Below are positions 46,045-54,750 of a stretch of DNA of 64,000 nt, one piece after another. The DNA is taken from assembly GCA_017617475.1 (NCBI GenBank), contig JAFZWC010000056.1:24364-88363 (forward strand). The letters are read 5' to 3'. The notes under the pieces are model-generated. The model had not been told where the DNA came from and did not search any database. It worked only from the letters and a program-made list of their open reading frames with translations. The position numbers were made by a program, and so were the translations under genes. How positions within the stretch are numbered: position 1 is the first letter of the stretch; every line of letters begins with the position of its first letter. This DNA comes from Bacteroidales bacterium (lineage in GTDB: Bacteria > Bacteroidota > Bacteroidia > Bacteroidales > UBA932).

Positions 46045-46851
46045 TTACTTGGTGGTTTTGGCAGTGGACGCGGCCGGCCGGCTGTATCCGTCGTTAATGC
46101 AGCGCTGGCTGATGTGCTCGATACGCTTGGCCGTTTCCGGGTGCGAGGAGAAGAGATTGGTAAGGGTATTGGTGCTCTGGGACCCTCCGGCCAGTTCCTC
46201 CAGCTTCTCGAAGGACATCACCATGGCCCAGGGGTTCTTTCCGCATTCGCAGAGGAAATTGTAGCCGTAATCATCGGCCTCGTTCTCCATGGTGCGGGAA
46301 TACTTGGCGTTGAGGATGGCCTCTCCCAGGGCGCCCAGCTGCGAATCCGTCAGGGCGGCAATATTGTCGCCGGCCGATGCAATGCCCTGCATGGCGGCCG
46401 ACGTGAGCATCTGCTTCTGCATCTGTTTGCGGGTGTGGTGCAGCGCCACGTGGCCCATCTCGTGCCCCAGCACGCCCACCAGCTCATCGTCCGTCATGAT
46501 ATCCATGAGGGCGCTGTATACGCGCACGCTGCCGTCGGCACAGGCGAAGGCGTTCACCTCGTTCTCCTTATATACCTTGAAATTAAGCGGCAACTCGTTC
46601 ACACCGTCCATGCTGTTGATAATCTTGCGAAGGCGCTTGGTGTAAGGGTCGCTCTCCGGCAGCACCTGGCTCTGGGCGTCCAGCTGCGTGATGTACTGGT
46701 GCACATAGTCTTCTACCTGTGCATCCGTAAGCGTCAGTGCCTGAGCGGCATATACGCCACCCTGCAGCAGCCTGTCCGTGTTGAGCTGGGAGACGACACC
46801 GCAGGAAGTAAGGCCGATAGCCACGGCCACAAGGCATAGGATTCGTTTCAT
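46045..46851 (-). CDS. M48 family zinc metalloprotease, lipoprotein
   Basis: 268 residues from MKRILCLVAVAIGLTSC. The frame is open 56 codons further upstream but that part overlaps the terminator and promoter region. HExxH site in GHEMGHVALHH, third ligand Glu in ENEADDYGYNF. Resembles the short LoiP/YcaL-type periplasmic peptidases involved in envelope quality control. Preceded by a -7 box and followed at 2 bp by the GDPD gene. Confidence 0.88.
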   Translation of the reverse strand: MKRILCLVAVAIGLTSCGVVSQLNTDRLLQGGVYAAQALTLTDAQVEDYVHQYITQLDAQSQVLPESDPYTKRLRKIINSMDGVNELPLNFKVYKENEVNAFACADGSVRVYSALMDIMTDDELVGVLGHEMGHVALHHTRKQMQKQMLTSAAMQGIASAGDNIAALTDSQLGALGEAILNAKYSRTMENEADDYGYNFLCECGKNPWAMVMSFEKLEELAGGSQSTNTLTNLFSSHPETAKRIEHISQRCINDGYSRPAASTAKTTK

Positions 46852-46868
46852 GTTGGTCAGATTTTCCC

Positions 46869-46876
46869 CAAAGATA
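46869..46876 (-). promoter_or_regulatory. Candidate -7 box for the M48-GDPD operon
   Basis: TATCTTTG, 17 bp before the ATG at 46851, directly downstream of the LytTR terminator's T-run. No clear -33 box. Confidence 0.55.
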
Positions 46877-46903
46877 CAAAAAATCCCGGAACATTGTCCC
46901 GGG
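46877..46903 (-). terminator. Rho-independent terminator after the LytTR regulator
   Basis: Minus strand CCGGG/CCCGG stem around an AACATTGT-type loop followed by six T. Confidence 0.75.
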
Positions 46904-46918
46904 TTCTGCCCTTTTCGG

Positions 46919-47641
46919 CTACGATAGGCTTTGGAGGTAGGCGTCAAAGGCGGGGCGGTAGCCTTCGGAGACGTGGAGAAGCGCGTCGCCCACTTTAATG
47001 TCGGCCTGGGGCGTGACACTGGCGATATGTGAAAGGCCGACGATGAAGGACCGGTGGATGCGCATGAAGCGCTCCGGCGGCAGCATGTCTTCCACGGCCT
47101 TCATGGTGAGGTGCGTCACCAGCGGCTGCCGGGCCGATGCCAGGTGGAACATCACATAGTCCTTCATACCCTCAACGTATTGGATATCGGCCAGTTCCAC
47201 CTTGCGAAGCACACCGTCCACCTTCAGGAAAACGGAGGTTTTTTCGGCCGATGCCACCGGCGCTGCGGCGGCTTCCTTGAGGGCGAACCACTCGCGCGCC
47301 TTCTCGGCCGCTTCCAGGAATTTCTGGTAGCGGATGGGCTTGAGGAGGAAGTCCAGGGCGCTCACCTCATAGCTTTCGAAGGCGTATTGCTTGAAGGCCG
47401 TGGTAAAGATGACGCGGGTCTGGGGCGGCAGCATCCGGGAAAGCTCCATGCCGTCCAGATCGGGCATCTGGATATCCAGGAACACCAGATCCGGCGCCTG
47501 GGCGCGGATTTCACTCAATGCCAGCACGGGGTCGTTGAAGCTGCCCGCCAGCTCCAGAAAAGGCGTGCGAGCCACAAACCCCTCCAGCATCTTTACGGCT
47601 AAGGGTTCGTCATCTACGACTATGCAGCGCAGGTTCCTCAT
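46919..47641 (-). CDS. LytTR-family response regulator
   Basis: 240 residues. Receiver domain with acidic pair VVDDEP, phospho-acceptor Asp in VFLDIQMPD and Lys in LLKPI; LytTR DNA-binding domain from about 140 (YVEGMKDYVMFHL, RIHRSFIVGLSHI). Overlaps the histidine kinase by 4 bp, as partner genes do. Targets unknown; the TonB-receptor-like gene in the same unit is a candidate part of the regulated function. Confidence 0.93.
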   Translation of the reverse strand: MRNLRCIVVDDEPLAVKMLEGFVARTPFLELAGSFNDPVLALSEIRAQAPDLVFLDIQMPDLDGMELSRMLPPQTRVIFTTAFKQYAFESYEVSALDFLLKPIRYQKFLEAAEKAREWFALKEAAAAPVASAEKTSVFLKVDGVLRKVELADIQYVEGMKDYVMFHLASARQPLVTHLTMKAVEDMLPPERFMRIHRSFIVGLSHIASVTPQADIKVGDALLHVSEGYRPAFDAYLQSLS

Positions 47642-48720
47642 ACCTTCAGCGTAACGGTCACCATATAGGAACTGTGTTCCTCCACAACATCGTAGGTGTA
47701 GCGTCCCGGATACAGAAGCTCCAGCCGACGCTTCATATTCTCCAGACCAATTCCGGAGCCCACGTGGTCGCTCTTTTTAACAATCTCTATGGGTTTGCTG
47801 TTATAGAAGACGGTGTTGCAACAGAAGAAACACACTTCCCCTTTCAGATAATACATTTTAACATTGACAGAGGACGGATAGCGGGCGTTTACTCCGTGCT
47901 TGAAGGCATTCTCTATCAGGGAGATAAACAGCAGCGGAGCCACTTCTACGTGCTCCTGGGGCACCTCGAAGTCCTTCTCCACTCTGGTAAGCTCGTTGCA
48001 GCGGAGGGCCATCAGGTCTATGTAATTGCTCATAAACTCCATTTCGGCCGCCAGGGATACCTTTTCGGCTTCACTGTCATAGAGGGCATAGCGCAGCAGG
48101 TCGCTCAACTGGCCGATGCTTTCCTGCGCCTTGTCGGGGTCTATCTGCGTGAGGGAGGAGATGTTGTTGAGCGTATTGAAGAGGAAATGCGGGTTGAGCT
48201 GGTGCTTGAGCCAGGTAAGTTCCGCTTCGGCGCTCTTGCGGCGCTCTTCCTCCACCTGCATCATGGCTTCGTTGGAGCGCATCACGCCGCGGACCCCCAC
48301 GGCCAGCAGAATGACCATAACCTCCAGAAAAAGGACCATCAGAATACCCCCGATATACAGTGCCCAAACTGAATTCTCCCCAAACTGTTCCACAACCTCC
48401 TGAGGAATTTCCATCCCTTCCCGGGGAATGAACTTATACAGGTTCCAGGCCACCAGCAGGCAGACGTTCACCCAGTAGAACCACTTGGGACGTCCTCCGT
48501 GGAGACACTTGGGAATCAAGAAATAATAGTTGAGGCAATACAGCAGGAAAAACGGGAGGAGAATCAGCGAGCTGGTGGTAAAAACGCCCCAAGCCGGCTC
48601 CATAGACCGAGACGTAACGCCGGCAATGATGGCCGGAATCAGGAAAACAGCCACCCAGACTGCCATCTGGGTGGTGTTTATAATGAGGTTTCCTCTGCTT
48701 TTTGTCTGCATATTATGCAA
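47638..48720 (-). CDS. LytS/YehU-type sensor histidine kinase
   Basis: 360 residues; M4 is an alternative start. Four predicted membrane helices in the first 150 residues, then the His_kinase domain with LKHQLNPHFLFNTLNNISS (phospho-acceptor His) and an ATPase domain with LIENAFKHGV and GSGIGLENMKRRLELLYPG. No extracytoplasmic sensor domain is seen, so it may sense within the membrane. 12 bp downstream of the outer-membrane barrel gene. Confidence 0.92.
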   Translation of the reverse strand: MHNMQTKSRGNLIINTTQMAVWVAVFLIPAIIAGVTSRSMEPAWGVFTTSSLILLPFFLLYCLNYYFLIPKCLHGGRPKWFYWVNVCLLVAWNLYKFIPREGMEIPQEVVEQFGENSVWALYIGGILMVLFLEVMVILLAVGVRGVMRSNEAMMQVEEERRKSAEAELTWLKHQLNPHFLFNTLNNISSLTQIDPDKAQESIGQLSDLLRYALYDSEAEKVSLAAEMEFMSNYIDLMALRCNELTRVEKDFEVPQEHVEVAPLLFISLIENAFKHGVNARYPSSVNVKMYYLKGEVCFFCCNTVFYNSKPIEIVKKSDHVGSGIGLENMKRRLELLYPGRYTYDVVEEHSSYMVTVTLKV

Positions 48721-48732
48721 AGATAGTAAAAA

Positions 48733-51201
48733 TTACATTTGCAACATTCCGCTCATACTTTCAGCCGTGGTTGTGCTGTTGAGCTGTGCCTCGTTCTCGA
48801 TGGTGCGGCGGGCCTTCTTGGCGCTGTAGTTGCCCTGCTTGCCAAAGCTCCAGCTGACCTGGAAGGTAAGGGCGCTCATAGGGATGGTGGTGCTCATATC
48901 GGTGGTAAAGCCGCTGCCCTTGGTATGGGATTCCATACTCATTTTGAAGCCCTTGGCCAGGGGAACGATGCCGTTCACAGAGAAGCTCAGCCGGTCTTCC
49001 AGGAAGCTCTTGGTGAGGCCCAGGGTGCCCAGCGACATACCGGTGCTCCAGCCCTGCAGGCTGATGGTCTTGCCCATCGTAATCACATTGGCGCTCAGGC
49101 GGAGGTCCCAGGGCAGGGTCTGCTGCACGCCCACCAGGATGTTGTAGTTCCAGCCGCTGTTCTGCTGGCCCAGCTGGGCGCTGCGGAGGTCGGCATACCC
49201 CACGCCGCCGTTGAGCATAATGCGGGTCTTGTTGCCAGGGTTGAACATCACGAAGCCGTTGAGGCCGGTGTTGCGGGAGCTCACGATGTTGCCGTAGGTG
49301 GTGTTGAAGAGGTTGTCCTCGTCGTAGAAGCTGTAGGACTCGATGCCGTTGGCGGTGAAGCTGTGGCGCAGGGTGGCGTTAATCATAATGAGCGGCGAGT
49401 AGTAGTTGTACACCAGGGAGATGTTGTGGCCGCGTTCGGTGTCCAGGTCGGGGTTGCCGTAGGTGCGGGCGGTGGGGTCGGAGGTGTTCACGTACGGGTT
49501 CAGGTAGGAGATGCCCGGACGGGAGATGCGCATATTATAGCTAAGGCCGATGTTCTGCGTCATGGAGGGGCTCCACTGGATGCTGGCCGAAGGGACCAGG
49601 TTGCCATAGTTCACCGAGAAGCTGCCGCTCTGGGCCGAAGAGGAGTAGTTCTGCCAGGTGTGCTCGTAGCGTACGCCGGCTTTGAGGCCGAAGGCGCCGT
49701 ATTTGCCTTCCAGTTCGGCATAGGCTGCGCCGATGCGGTTGTAGAAGTCGTAGGTGAGGCTGCTCAGCGGGTTCTCCACAAAGGCGCTGCCGTTCCACAG
49801 GTAGTCGGTCTGGGCCGAAGAGTTGTGCCGGCTCAGGAACTTGGCGCCGGTGGAAAGGGTGTGCCGGGAGCCCAGCGGGGTGGTAAAATCGGCCTGCACG
49901 GTGTGGTCGGTGGAGCCGGTGCGGCCGTCGCTGCGGCGGTCGGTAAGGTCGAAGCCGGGGATGGAGGCGCCGTCGAAGGTATTCAGGCTGTTGTTCACGG
50001 AGGGGGCGCCGTTGAACTGGTAGCTCAGGATGAAGGATCGTCCGGGGGCATCGGCCCAGAGGTGCTGGTAGTCGGCACTGGCGCTGATGCTGGTGCGGTT
50101 GTTCAGAGCCTCTGCGGTACCGTTATAGCCGAAGGGATCGGCTCCGGGATAGGCGATGATGGTGTTGGTAATGCTGTTGAGGGTACGCATTCCGGTATGC
50201 ATCACACCCAGGGAGGCACTCACCATATTGAGCGAGTCAATGTCGTAGCTGGCGCTGCCGTTGATCATAGCAACCGGCATCTTCATATCGGCAGAGGTGT
50301 TGTTCTTGGTGCTGAAACCGCTCTCCTGTACGTTCTCTACGTTGGTTTCCGTGCCGGGAATACTGAAATAGCTTCCCTGGGCACTCAGGCTGGCGGCCAG
50401 CTTTCCCTTCTGAAGGCTGGTGCTCACGCCGGCGCCGCCGCCGCGGTTGGATCCCATCAGCATCACGTTGCCGTAGTAGCCGTCGGTCATGGAGGAACCG
50501 CCGGTGGCTGCCTTGTTGGTGGTGATGTTGAGCACACCGCCCACGCCCTCGGCATCATACTTGACGCCCGGATTGGTGACCACCTCGATGTTCTTCACGC
50601 TGCTGGCGGGCATCATCTTGAAGATGGTGGAAGCATTCTGGGTGAGCATCTGGTTGGGCTTCCCGTCCACATACACCTGGAAGTTGCTGCTTCCGTTGAC
50701 GGAAATCTTGTCCTGGCCGTCCACGCTCACCATGGGAACTTTGCGGAGCATGTCCAGCACGGTGGAAGTCTTGGAGTCCACGTCGTCCTCTACGTTATAG
50801 GTCATCTTGTCCACTTCCATCTTCACCAGCGTGCGCATGGCGGTCACCTGGCCGGCCTTCAGGGTTTCGGCACTGTCCTGGGCCAGGATCTCGCCCAGGT
50901 CCACCTCGGGTGTATCGGCCGGAACGGTGAAATAGCGGCGCTGGACCTGGCGGCCCAGGTTGTCGAAGACCAATACATAGTCTCCCGCCAGGGTGAAGTT
51001 GTGGGAGAATCGGCCTTCCTCGTCGGTGGTGGTGAAAGCCACGGCCTTTTCCGTGTCCGGGAGGCGGTAGAACTGCAGGATGGCGGCAGGCTCTCCCATG
51101 CGGGTGAGCGAATCCAGCACTACACCTTTGACGGTAGTGGTCTGACCCAAAGCCTGGATGCCCATGAGGGCGGCGGCAAGAATGACGATAAGCTTTTTCA
51201 T
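48733..51201 (-). CDS. TonB-receptor-like outer membrane beta-barrel protein
   Basis: 822 residues. Signal peptide ending ALGQ, a carboxypeptidase-regulatory-like domain (about 22-105), a plug with VDKMTYNVEDDVDSKTSTVL, SSNFQVYVDGKP and DAEGVGGVLNITTNK, and a barrel of the OMP_b-brl_3 type. Not a SusC: the SusC-specific plug start and a SusD partner are missing. It heads a unit with the LytS/LytTR pair, an arrangement that suggests uptake or signalling tied to that pair. Ligand unknown. Confidence 0.88.
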   Translation of the reverse strand: MKKLIVILAAALMGIQALGQTTTVKGVVLDSLTRMGEPAAILQFYRLPDTEKAVAFTTTDEEGRFSHNFTLAGDYVLVFDNLGRQVQRRYFTVPADTPEVDLGEILAQDSAETLKAGQVTAMRTLVKMEVDKMTYNVEDDVDSKTSTVLDMLRKVPMVSVDGQDKISVNGSSNFQVYVDGKPNQMLTQNASTIFKMMPASSVKNIEVVTNPGVKYDAEGVGGVLNITTNKAATGGSSMTDGYYGNVMLMGSNRGGGAGVSTSLQKGKLAASLSAQGSYFSIPGTETNVENVQESGFSTKNNTSADMKMPVAMINGSASYDIDSLNMVSASLGVMHTGMRTLNSITNTIIAYPGADPFGYNGTAEALNNRTSISASADYQHLWADAPGRSFILSYQFNGAPSVNNSLNTFDGASIPGFDLTDRRSDGRTGSTDHTVQADFTTPLGSRHTLSTGAKFLSRHNSSAQTDYLWNGSAFVENPLSSLTYDFYNRIGAAYAELEGKYGAFGLKAGVRYEHTWQNYSSSAQSGSFSVNYGNLVPSASIQWSPSMTQNIGLSYNMRISRPGISYLNPYVNTSDPTARTYGNPDLDTERGHNISLVYNYYSPLIMINATLRHSFTANGIESYSFYDEDNLFNTTYGNIVSSRNTGLNGFVMFNPGNKTRIMLNGGVGYADLRSAQLGQQNSGWNYNILVGVQQTLPWDLRLSANVITMGKTISLQGWSTGMSLGTLGLTKSFLEDRLSFSVNGIVPLAKGFKMSMESHTKGSGFTTDMSTTIPMSALTFQVSWSFGKQGNYSAKKARRTIENEAQLNSTTTAESMSGMLQM

Positions 51202-51227
51202 ATTTCGTTGCGTTTTATTTCCGGGAG

Positions 51228-51235
51228 CAAAAGTA
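51228..51235 (-). promoter_or_regulatory. Candidate -7 box for the barrel-LytS-LytTR operon
   Basis: TACTTTTG fits TAnnTTTG, 26 bp before the ATG. The -33 box is unclear. Confidence 0.45.
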
Positions 51236-51285
51236 CGCGTGTTTGCAAGGGTTCGGTGCCGCTTTTAGACGAATCCCCGCTTTCC

Positions 51286-51318
51286 TTCGACGAACGCCCG
51301 AAAAAAGTATTATCTTTG
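51286..51318 (+). promoter_or_regulatory. Promoter of the porin gene
   Basis: TTCG (51286-51289), 21 bp, TATCTTTG (51311-51318), leaving an 18-bp gap to the ATG. Confidence 0.5.
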
Positions 51319-51336
51319 TGCCGCTAAAACTACGAC

Positions 51337-52347
51337 ATGAAACTTAAACTGATTCTGATTTCGGCACTGGTCTTGTGCGGCACGCTGGCAAAAGCGCAGA
51401 ATAAAGCCCTCGAGACCGTCAAGAGCCATGTGGACGAGCTTTCCATAGACACCCGCGCCACTTTCCATCAGGAAGTGAGGGCCGGCAAGTACGGAACGCA
51501 CTTCCAGGGAGACTACCTCAATCTGCATATTCTCGGCCACCTGACTGACAACATCAGCCTACGCATCCGGCAGAGGCTCAACAAGAAGATAGACGAGAGC
51601 AACCCTTTCAACGCCACGGATTTCCTCTGGCTCAAATGGCAGATCAACCCCAAGTGGGCCATCACGGCGGGCAAACAGGCCATCATGATAGGCGGCTACG
51701 AGATTGACTCCCCGCCCATTGACGTCTATTATTATGGAGCCTTCTCCAACAACCTGTATCAGTATTACGCCTTCGGGGTATCGGCCACATGGACGCCGGC
51801 TCCCGGCCAGAACATTTCCTTCCAATTCTGCCCCTCCCCTGTTTCCCCGGGCACCCAGAATGCATATTCCTACAATCTCTACTGGAACGGACACATAGGC
51901 TCCAAGTGGATTACCACCTGGAGTTACAACCTGGTGGAAGATGTCTACAGTCACAGGATGAACTACGTGGCTCTGGGCAATAAGTTTGTATTTGGCCCGC
52001 TGGTGGTGGACGTGGACTTCATAGACCGATTCTCCATCCATCAGCCCAATCCGTTGTCGGACTGGTCGCTCATCGGCAAGGCTATCCTTTCCCTGGGAAA
52101 ATGGAATCTCTGCACCAAGGTGGGCTATGAGCGCAACGGAGCCGCCAATGTGGACCCGGACGGCATTTCTTACGACGTCACCCTGGAGGCCGGCCATAAA
52201 TATCTGTACGGCGGTGCAGGCGTTGAGTACTTTCCGCTGGGCAACGACAAGCTCAGGCTGCACATTGCGTATTTCCGGGACAATCACGACGACCTCCACA
52301 ACCTGGACCTGGGCATTACCTGGCGCTTCACCATCTACAAGCATTAG
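51337..52347 (+). CDS. OprP/OprO-like outer membrane porin
   Basis: 336 residues with signal peptide ending LAKAQ. The rest is amphipathic beta-strand sequence with many aromatic girdle residues (FLWLKWQINPKWAITAGKQA, YLYGGAGVEYFPLG) and a C-terminal strand GITWRFTIYKH. Resembles the phosphate-selective porin O/P family seen in Bacteroidota. Phosphate selectivity is a family name only and is not shown here. Own promoter and terminator, so monocistronic. Confidence 0.72.
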   Translation: MKLKLILISALVLCGTLAKAQNKALETVKSHVDELSIDTRATFHQEVRAGKYGTHFQGDYLNLHILGHLTDNISLRIRQRLNKKIDESNPFNATDFLWLKWQINPKWAITAGKQAIMIGGYEIDSPPIDVYYYGAFSNNLYQYYAFGVSATWTPAPGQNISFQFCPSPVSPGTQNAYSYNLYWNGHIGSKWITTWSYNLVEDVYSHRMNYVALGNKFVFGPLVVDVDFIDRFSIHQPNPLSDWSLIGKAILSLGKWNLCTKVGYERNGAANVDPDGISYDVTLEAGHKYLYGGAGVEYFPLGNDKLRLHIAYFRDNHDDLHNLDLGITWRFTIYKH

Positions 52348-52367
52348 CCGTTTTTGTTCAATTGTTT

Positions 52368-52405
52368 ACCCACAGGCTCCATTCTTTGGACTTGTGGGTT
52401 TTTTT
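52368..52405 (+). terminator. Rho-independent terminator after the porin gene
   Basis: ACCCACA (52368-52374) pairs with TGTGGGT (52393-52399), followed by six further T. Confidence 0.8.
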
Positions 52406-52416
52406 GTGTATTTTTA
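52385..52416 (+). promoter_or_regulatory. Candidate promoter of the GH3-esterase operon, overlapping the terminator
   Basis: TTTG (52385-52388), 20 bp, TATTTTTA (52409-52416), one mismatch to the -7 consensus. It overlaps the 3' arm of the preceding terminator. Confidence 0.4.
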
Positions 52417-52437
52417 TCACCACTAAGAACCAATGAT

Positions 52438-54750
52438 ATGAAAAGACGGCTCCTTCTTCCCATGCTCCTTCTTGCGGCCGTTGCCTGCGGCCCCAAATGG
52501 GAGGCCCACGACGGCGACGGATATTTCTACATTACCCAGAAGGACGGCCCCACCCTGGGCTACACTTCATCGGCCATCCTTGAAGACAACGGCTACGCTT
52601 TCAAGGACCTTAACCGCAACGGCGTCATAGATCCCTACGAAGACTGGAGGCTCCCGGCCGATGTCCGCGCCAAAGACCTGGCCGCCCGCCTGAGCGTGGA
52701 AGAGATTGCCGGCCTTATGCTGTACAGCAGCCACCAGGCCATCCCCGGTGCCGCCTACGGCATGGGACAGGCTACCTATACCGGCAAAACCAACCACAAG
52801 TCCTGGGACATGACGGACCAGCAGATGAAGTTCCTGAAGGAGGACAACCTCCGCGCCGTACTGGTGACATCGGTGGAGAGCCCGGAGGTAGCCGCCCGCT
52901 GGAACAACGAGGTGCAGGCCTATGTAGAAGCTTTCGGCCAGGGCGTGCCGGCCAACAACTCCTCCGACCCGCGCAATGAGACCGCCGCCACGGCCGAGTT
53001 CAACATGGGCGCCGGCGGAAAGATTTCCCTCTGGCCCACTCCCCTGGGCCTGGCCGCCACCTTCGACCCCGCCCTGGTGAAACAGTTCGGCCAGATTGCC
53101 TCCAAGGAGTATCGTGCCCTGGGCATCGCCACAGCCTTAAGCCCCCAGATTGACCTGGCCACCGAACCCCGCTGGAGCCGCTTCAACGGCACTTTCGGCG
53201 AAGACCCCTACCTGGACCGCGATATGGCCCGCGCCTATGTGGACGGTTTCCAGACCACGGAAAGCACCGGCGGCTGGGGAACGGAAAGCGTTAATGCCAT
53301 GGTAAAGCACTGGCCCTCCGGAGGCCCCGAGGAAGGCGGCCGTGACGCCCACTTCAATTACGGCAAGTACGCCGTATATCCGGGCAACAACATGAAAACC
53401 CACCTGGTACCCTTCGTGGACGGGGCTTTCGCCCTCACGGACGGAACCGGCATGGCCAGCGCCGTAATGCCTTATTACACCATTTCCTACGGAAGGGACC
53501 CTTCCGGCAAGAATGTGGGGAACAGTTACAGCAAGTGGATTATTACGGACATCCTGCGTGAGAAATACGGATTTGGCGGCGTGGTATGCACCGACTGGAA
53601 CATCACCTACGACAACAGTGCCATCGAATCCTTCGACGGCAAATGCTGGGGCGTAGAGAACCTCACCGTGGCCGAAAGGCACTACGAAGTGCTCAAGGCC
53701 GGCGTAGACCAGTTTGGCGGCAACAACGACAAAGGGCCCGTGCTGGAAGCCTATCAGATGTGGGTTCGCGACTTCGGCGAAGAAAGCGCCCGTGCCCGTT
53801 TTGAGCAGAGCGCCGTGCGCCTTCTGCTCAACAGCTTCCGCACCGGCCTGTTCGAGAACCCTTACACAAACCCGGCCACGGCCACGGAAGTGGTTGGAAA
53901 TCCGGAATTCATGAAGGCCGGCTACGAGGCCCAGCTCAAAAGTATCGTAATGCTCAAGAATCATGGCGGGGTTCTCCCTTGTCATTCTGAGCGCAGCGAA
54001 GAATCTCCCAAACCTAAGGTCTTCGTCCCCAAACGCTTCTACCCGCAGACGCCCGGCATGTTCGGCCTTTCCATGGGCCCCGCCGCGCATTGGGACTACC
54101 CCATTGACCGCGCCCTGGTAGAGAAATACTTCGACTGGGCCGAAACCCCGAAGGAGGCCGATTTCGCCCTGGTGATGGTAAAGGAACCCCAGCCCGGCAC
54201 CGGCTACAGCGTAGAAGACCGCAACAAGGGCGGCAACGGCTATGTGCCCATCAGCCTGCAGTACAGGCCCTACAAGGCCGAATTCGCCCGCGCCCAGTCC
54301 ATCGCCGGAGGAGACCCCAAAGAGCCGTTTACCAACCGCAGTTATAAGGGAAAGACGGTAAAAACGCCCAACGAGAGCGATCTTGACCTGGTCATCGACA
54401 CCAGAAAGAAGATGGGCGGCAAGCCCATAGTGGTGGTGGTAAGCGCCACCCGCCCGGTGGTTCTCTCGGAAATGGAACCTTATGCCGATGCCATCCTCCT
54501 TACCTTGGGCGTGCAGAACCAGGCCGTGCTGGACATCGTGAGCGGTGCGGCGGAGCCTTCGGCCCTCCTGCCCATGCAGATGCCGGCCGATATGCGCACC
54601 GTGGAAGAACAGTACGAGGACAATCCCCATGACATGCGTCCCCTGGTGGATGCCGACGGCAACACCTGGGACTTTACCTTCGGCCTTAACTGGAATGGCG
54701 TCATCCAGGACGCCCGTACCAAGAAATACGCAGTAAAAGAAGAATTATGA
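52438..54750 (+). CDS. GH3 beta-glycosidase (long N-terminal variant), lipoprotein
   Basis: 770 residues from MKRRLLLPMLLL; an upstream in-frame ATG (52354) falls in the terminator and is rejected. Lipobox Cys (AVAC). An unusual start, GYTSSAILEDNGYAFKDLNRNGVIDPYEDW, includes a DxNxxGxxDxxEDW calcium-loop-like segment before the GH3 barrel. Nucleophile Asp in GGVVCTDWNITYD; long insert LKAGVDQFGGNNDKGPVLEAY. An in-frame dispersed repeat encodes CHSERSEESP between the barrel and the second domain (near residue 520). Distinct subgroup from the other two GH3s here, with specificity unknown. Overlaps the esterase gene by 4 bp. Confidence 0.88.
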   Translation: MKRRLLLPMLLLAAVACGPKWEAHDGDGYFYITQKDGPTLGYTSSAILEDNGYAFKDLNRNGVIDPYEDWRLPADVRAKDLAARLSVEEIAGLMLYSSHQAIPGAAYGMGQATYTGKTNHKSWDMTDQQMKFLKEDNLRAVLVTSVESPEVAARWNNEVQAYVEAFGQGVPANNSSDPRNETAATAEFNMGAGGKISLWPTPLGLAATFDPALVKQFGQIASKEYRALGIATALSPQIDLATEPRWSRFNGTFGEDPYLDRDMARAYVDGFQTTESTGGWGTESVNAMVKHWPSGGPEEGGRDAHFNYGKYAVYPGNNMKTHLVPFVDGAFALTDGTGMASAVMPYYTISYGRDPSGKNVGNSYSKWIITDILREKYGFGGVVCTDWNITYDNSAIESFDGKCWGVENLTVAERHYEVLKAGVDQFGGNNDKGPVLEAYQMWVRDFGEESARARFEQSAVRLLLNSFRTGLFENPYTNPATATEVVGNPEFMKAGYEAQLKSIVMLKNHGGVLPCHSERSEESPKPKVFVPKRFYPQTPGMFGLSMGPAAHWDYPIDRALVEKYFDWAETPKEADFALVMVKEPQPGTGYSVEDRNKGGNGYVPISLQYRPYKAEFARAQSIAGGDPKEPFTNRSYKGKTVKTPNESDLDLVIDTRKKMGGKPIVVVVSATRPVVLSEMEPYADAILLTLGVQNQAVLDIVSGAAEPSALLPMQMPADMRTVEEQYEDNPHDMRPLVDADGNTWDFTFGLNWNGVIQDARTKKYAVKEEL
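53981..54007 (+). repeat. Dispersed repeat embedded in the GH3 gene
   Basis: GTCATTCTGAGCGCAGCGAA followed by GAATCTC, an imperfect palindrome translated as CHSERSEES. This repeat type is widespread in bacterial genomes and often read through in frame. Confidence 0.75.

Noticed and set aside
46852..47019. N-terminal extension of the M48 peptidase frame
   Set aside because: It runs through the terminator and -7 box of the junction and is not signal-like; the ATG at 46851 starts a clean lipoprotein signal.
51337..52347. Porin as a member of the phosphate theme of the large locus
   Set aside because: The family name phosphate-selective porin does not establish selectivity in Bacteroidota, and the gene is separately transcribed and 8 kb away from the locus.
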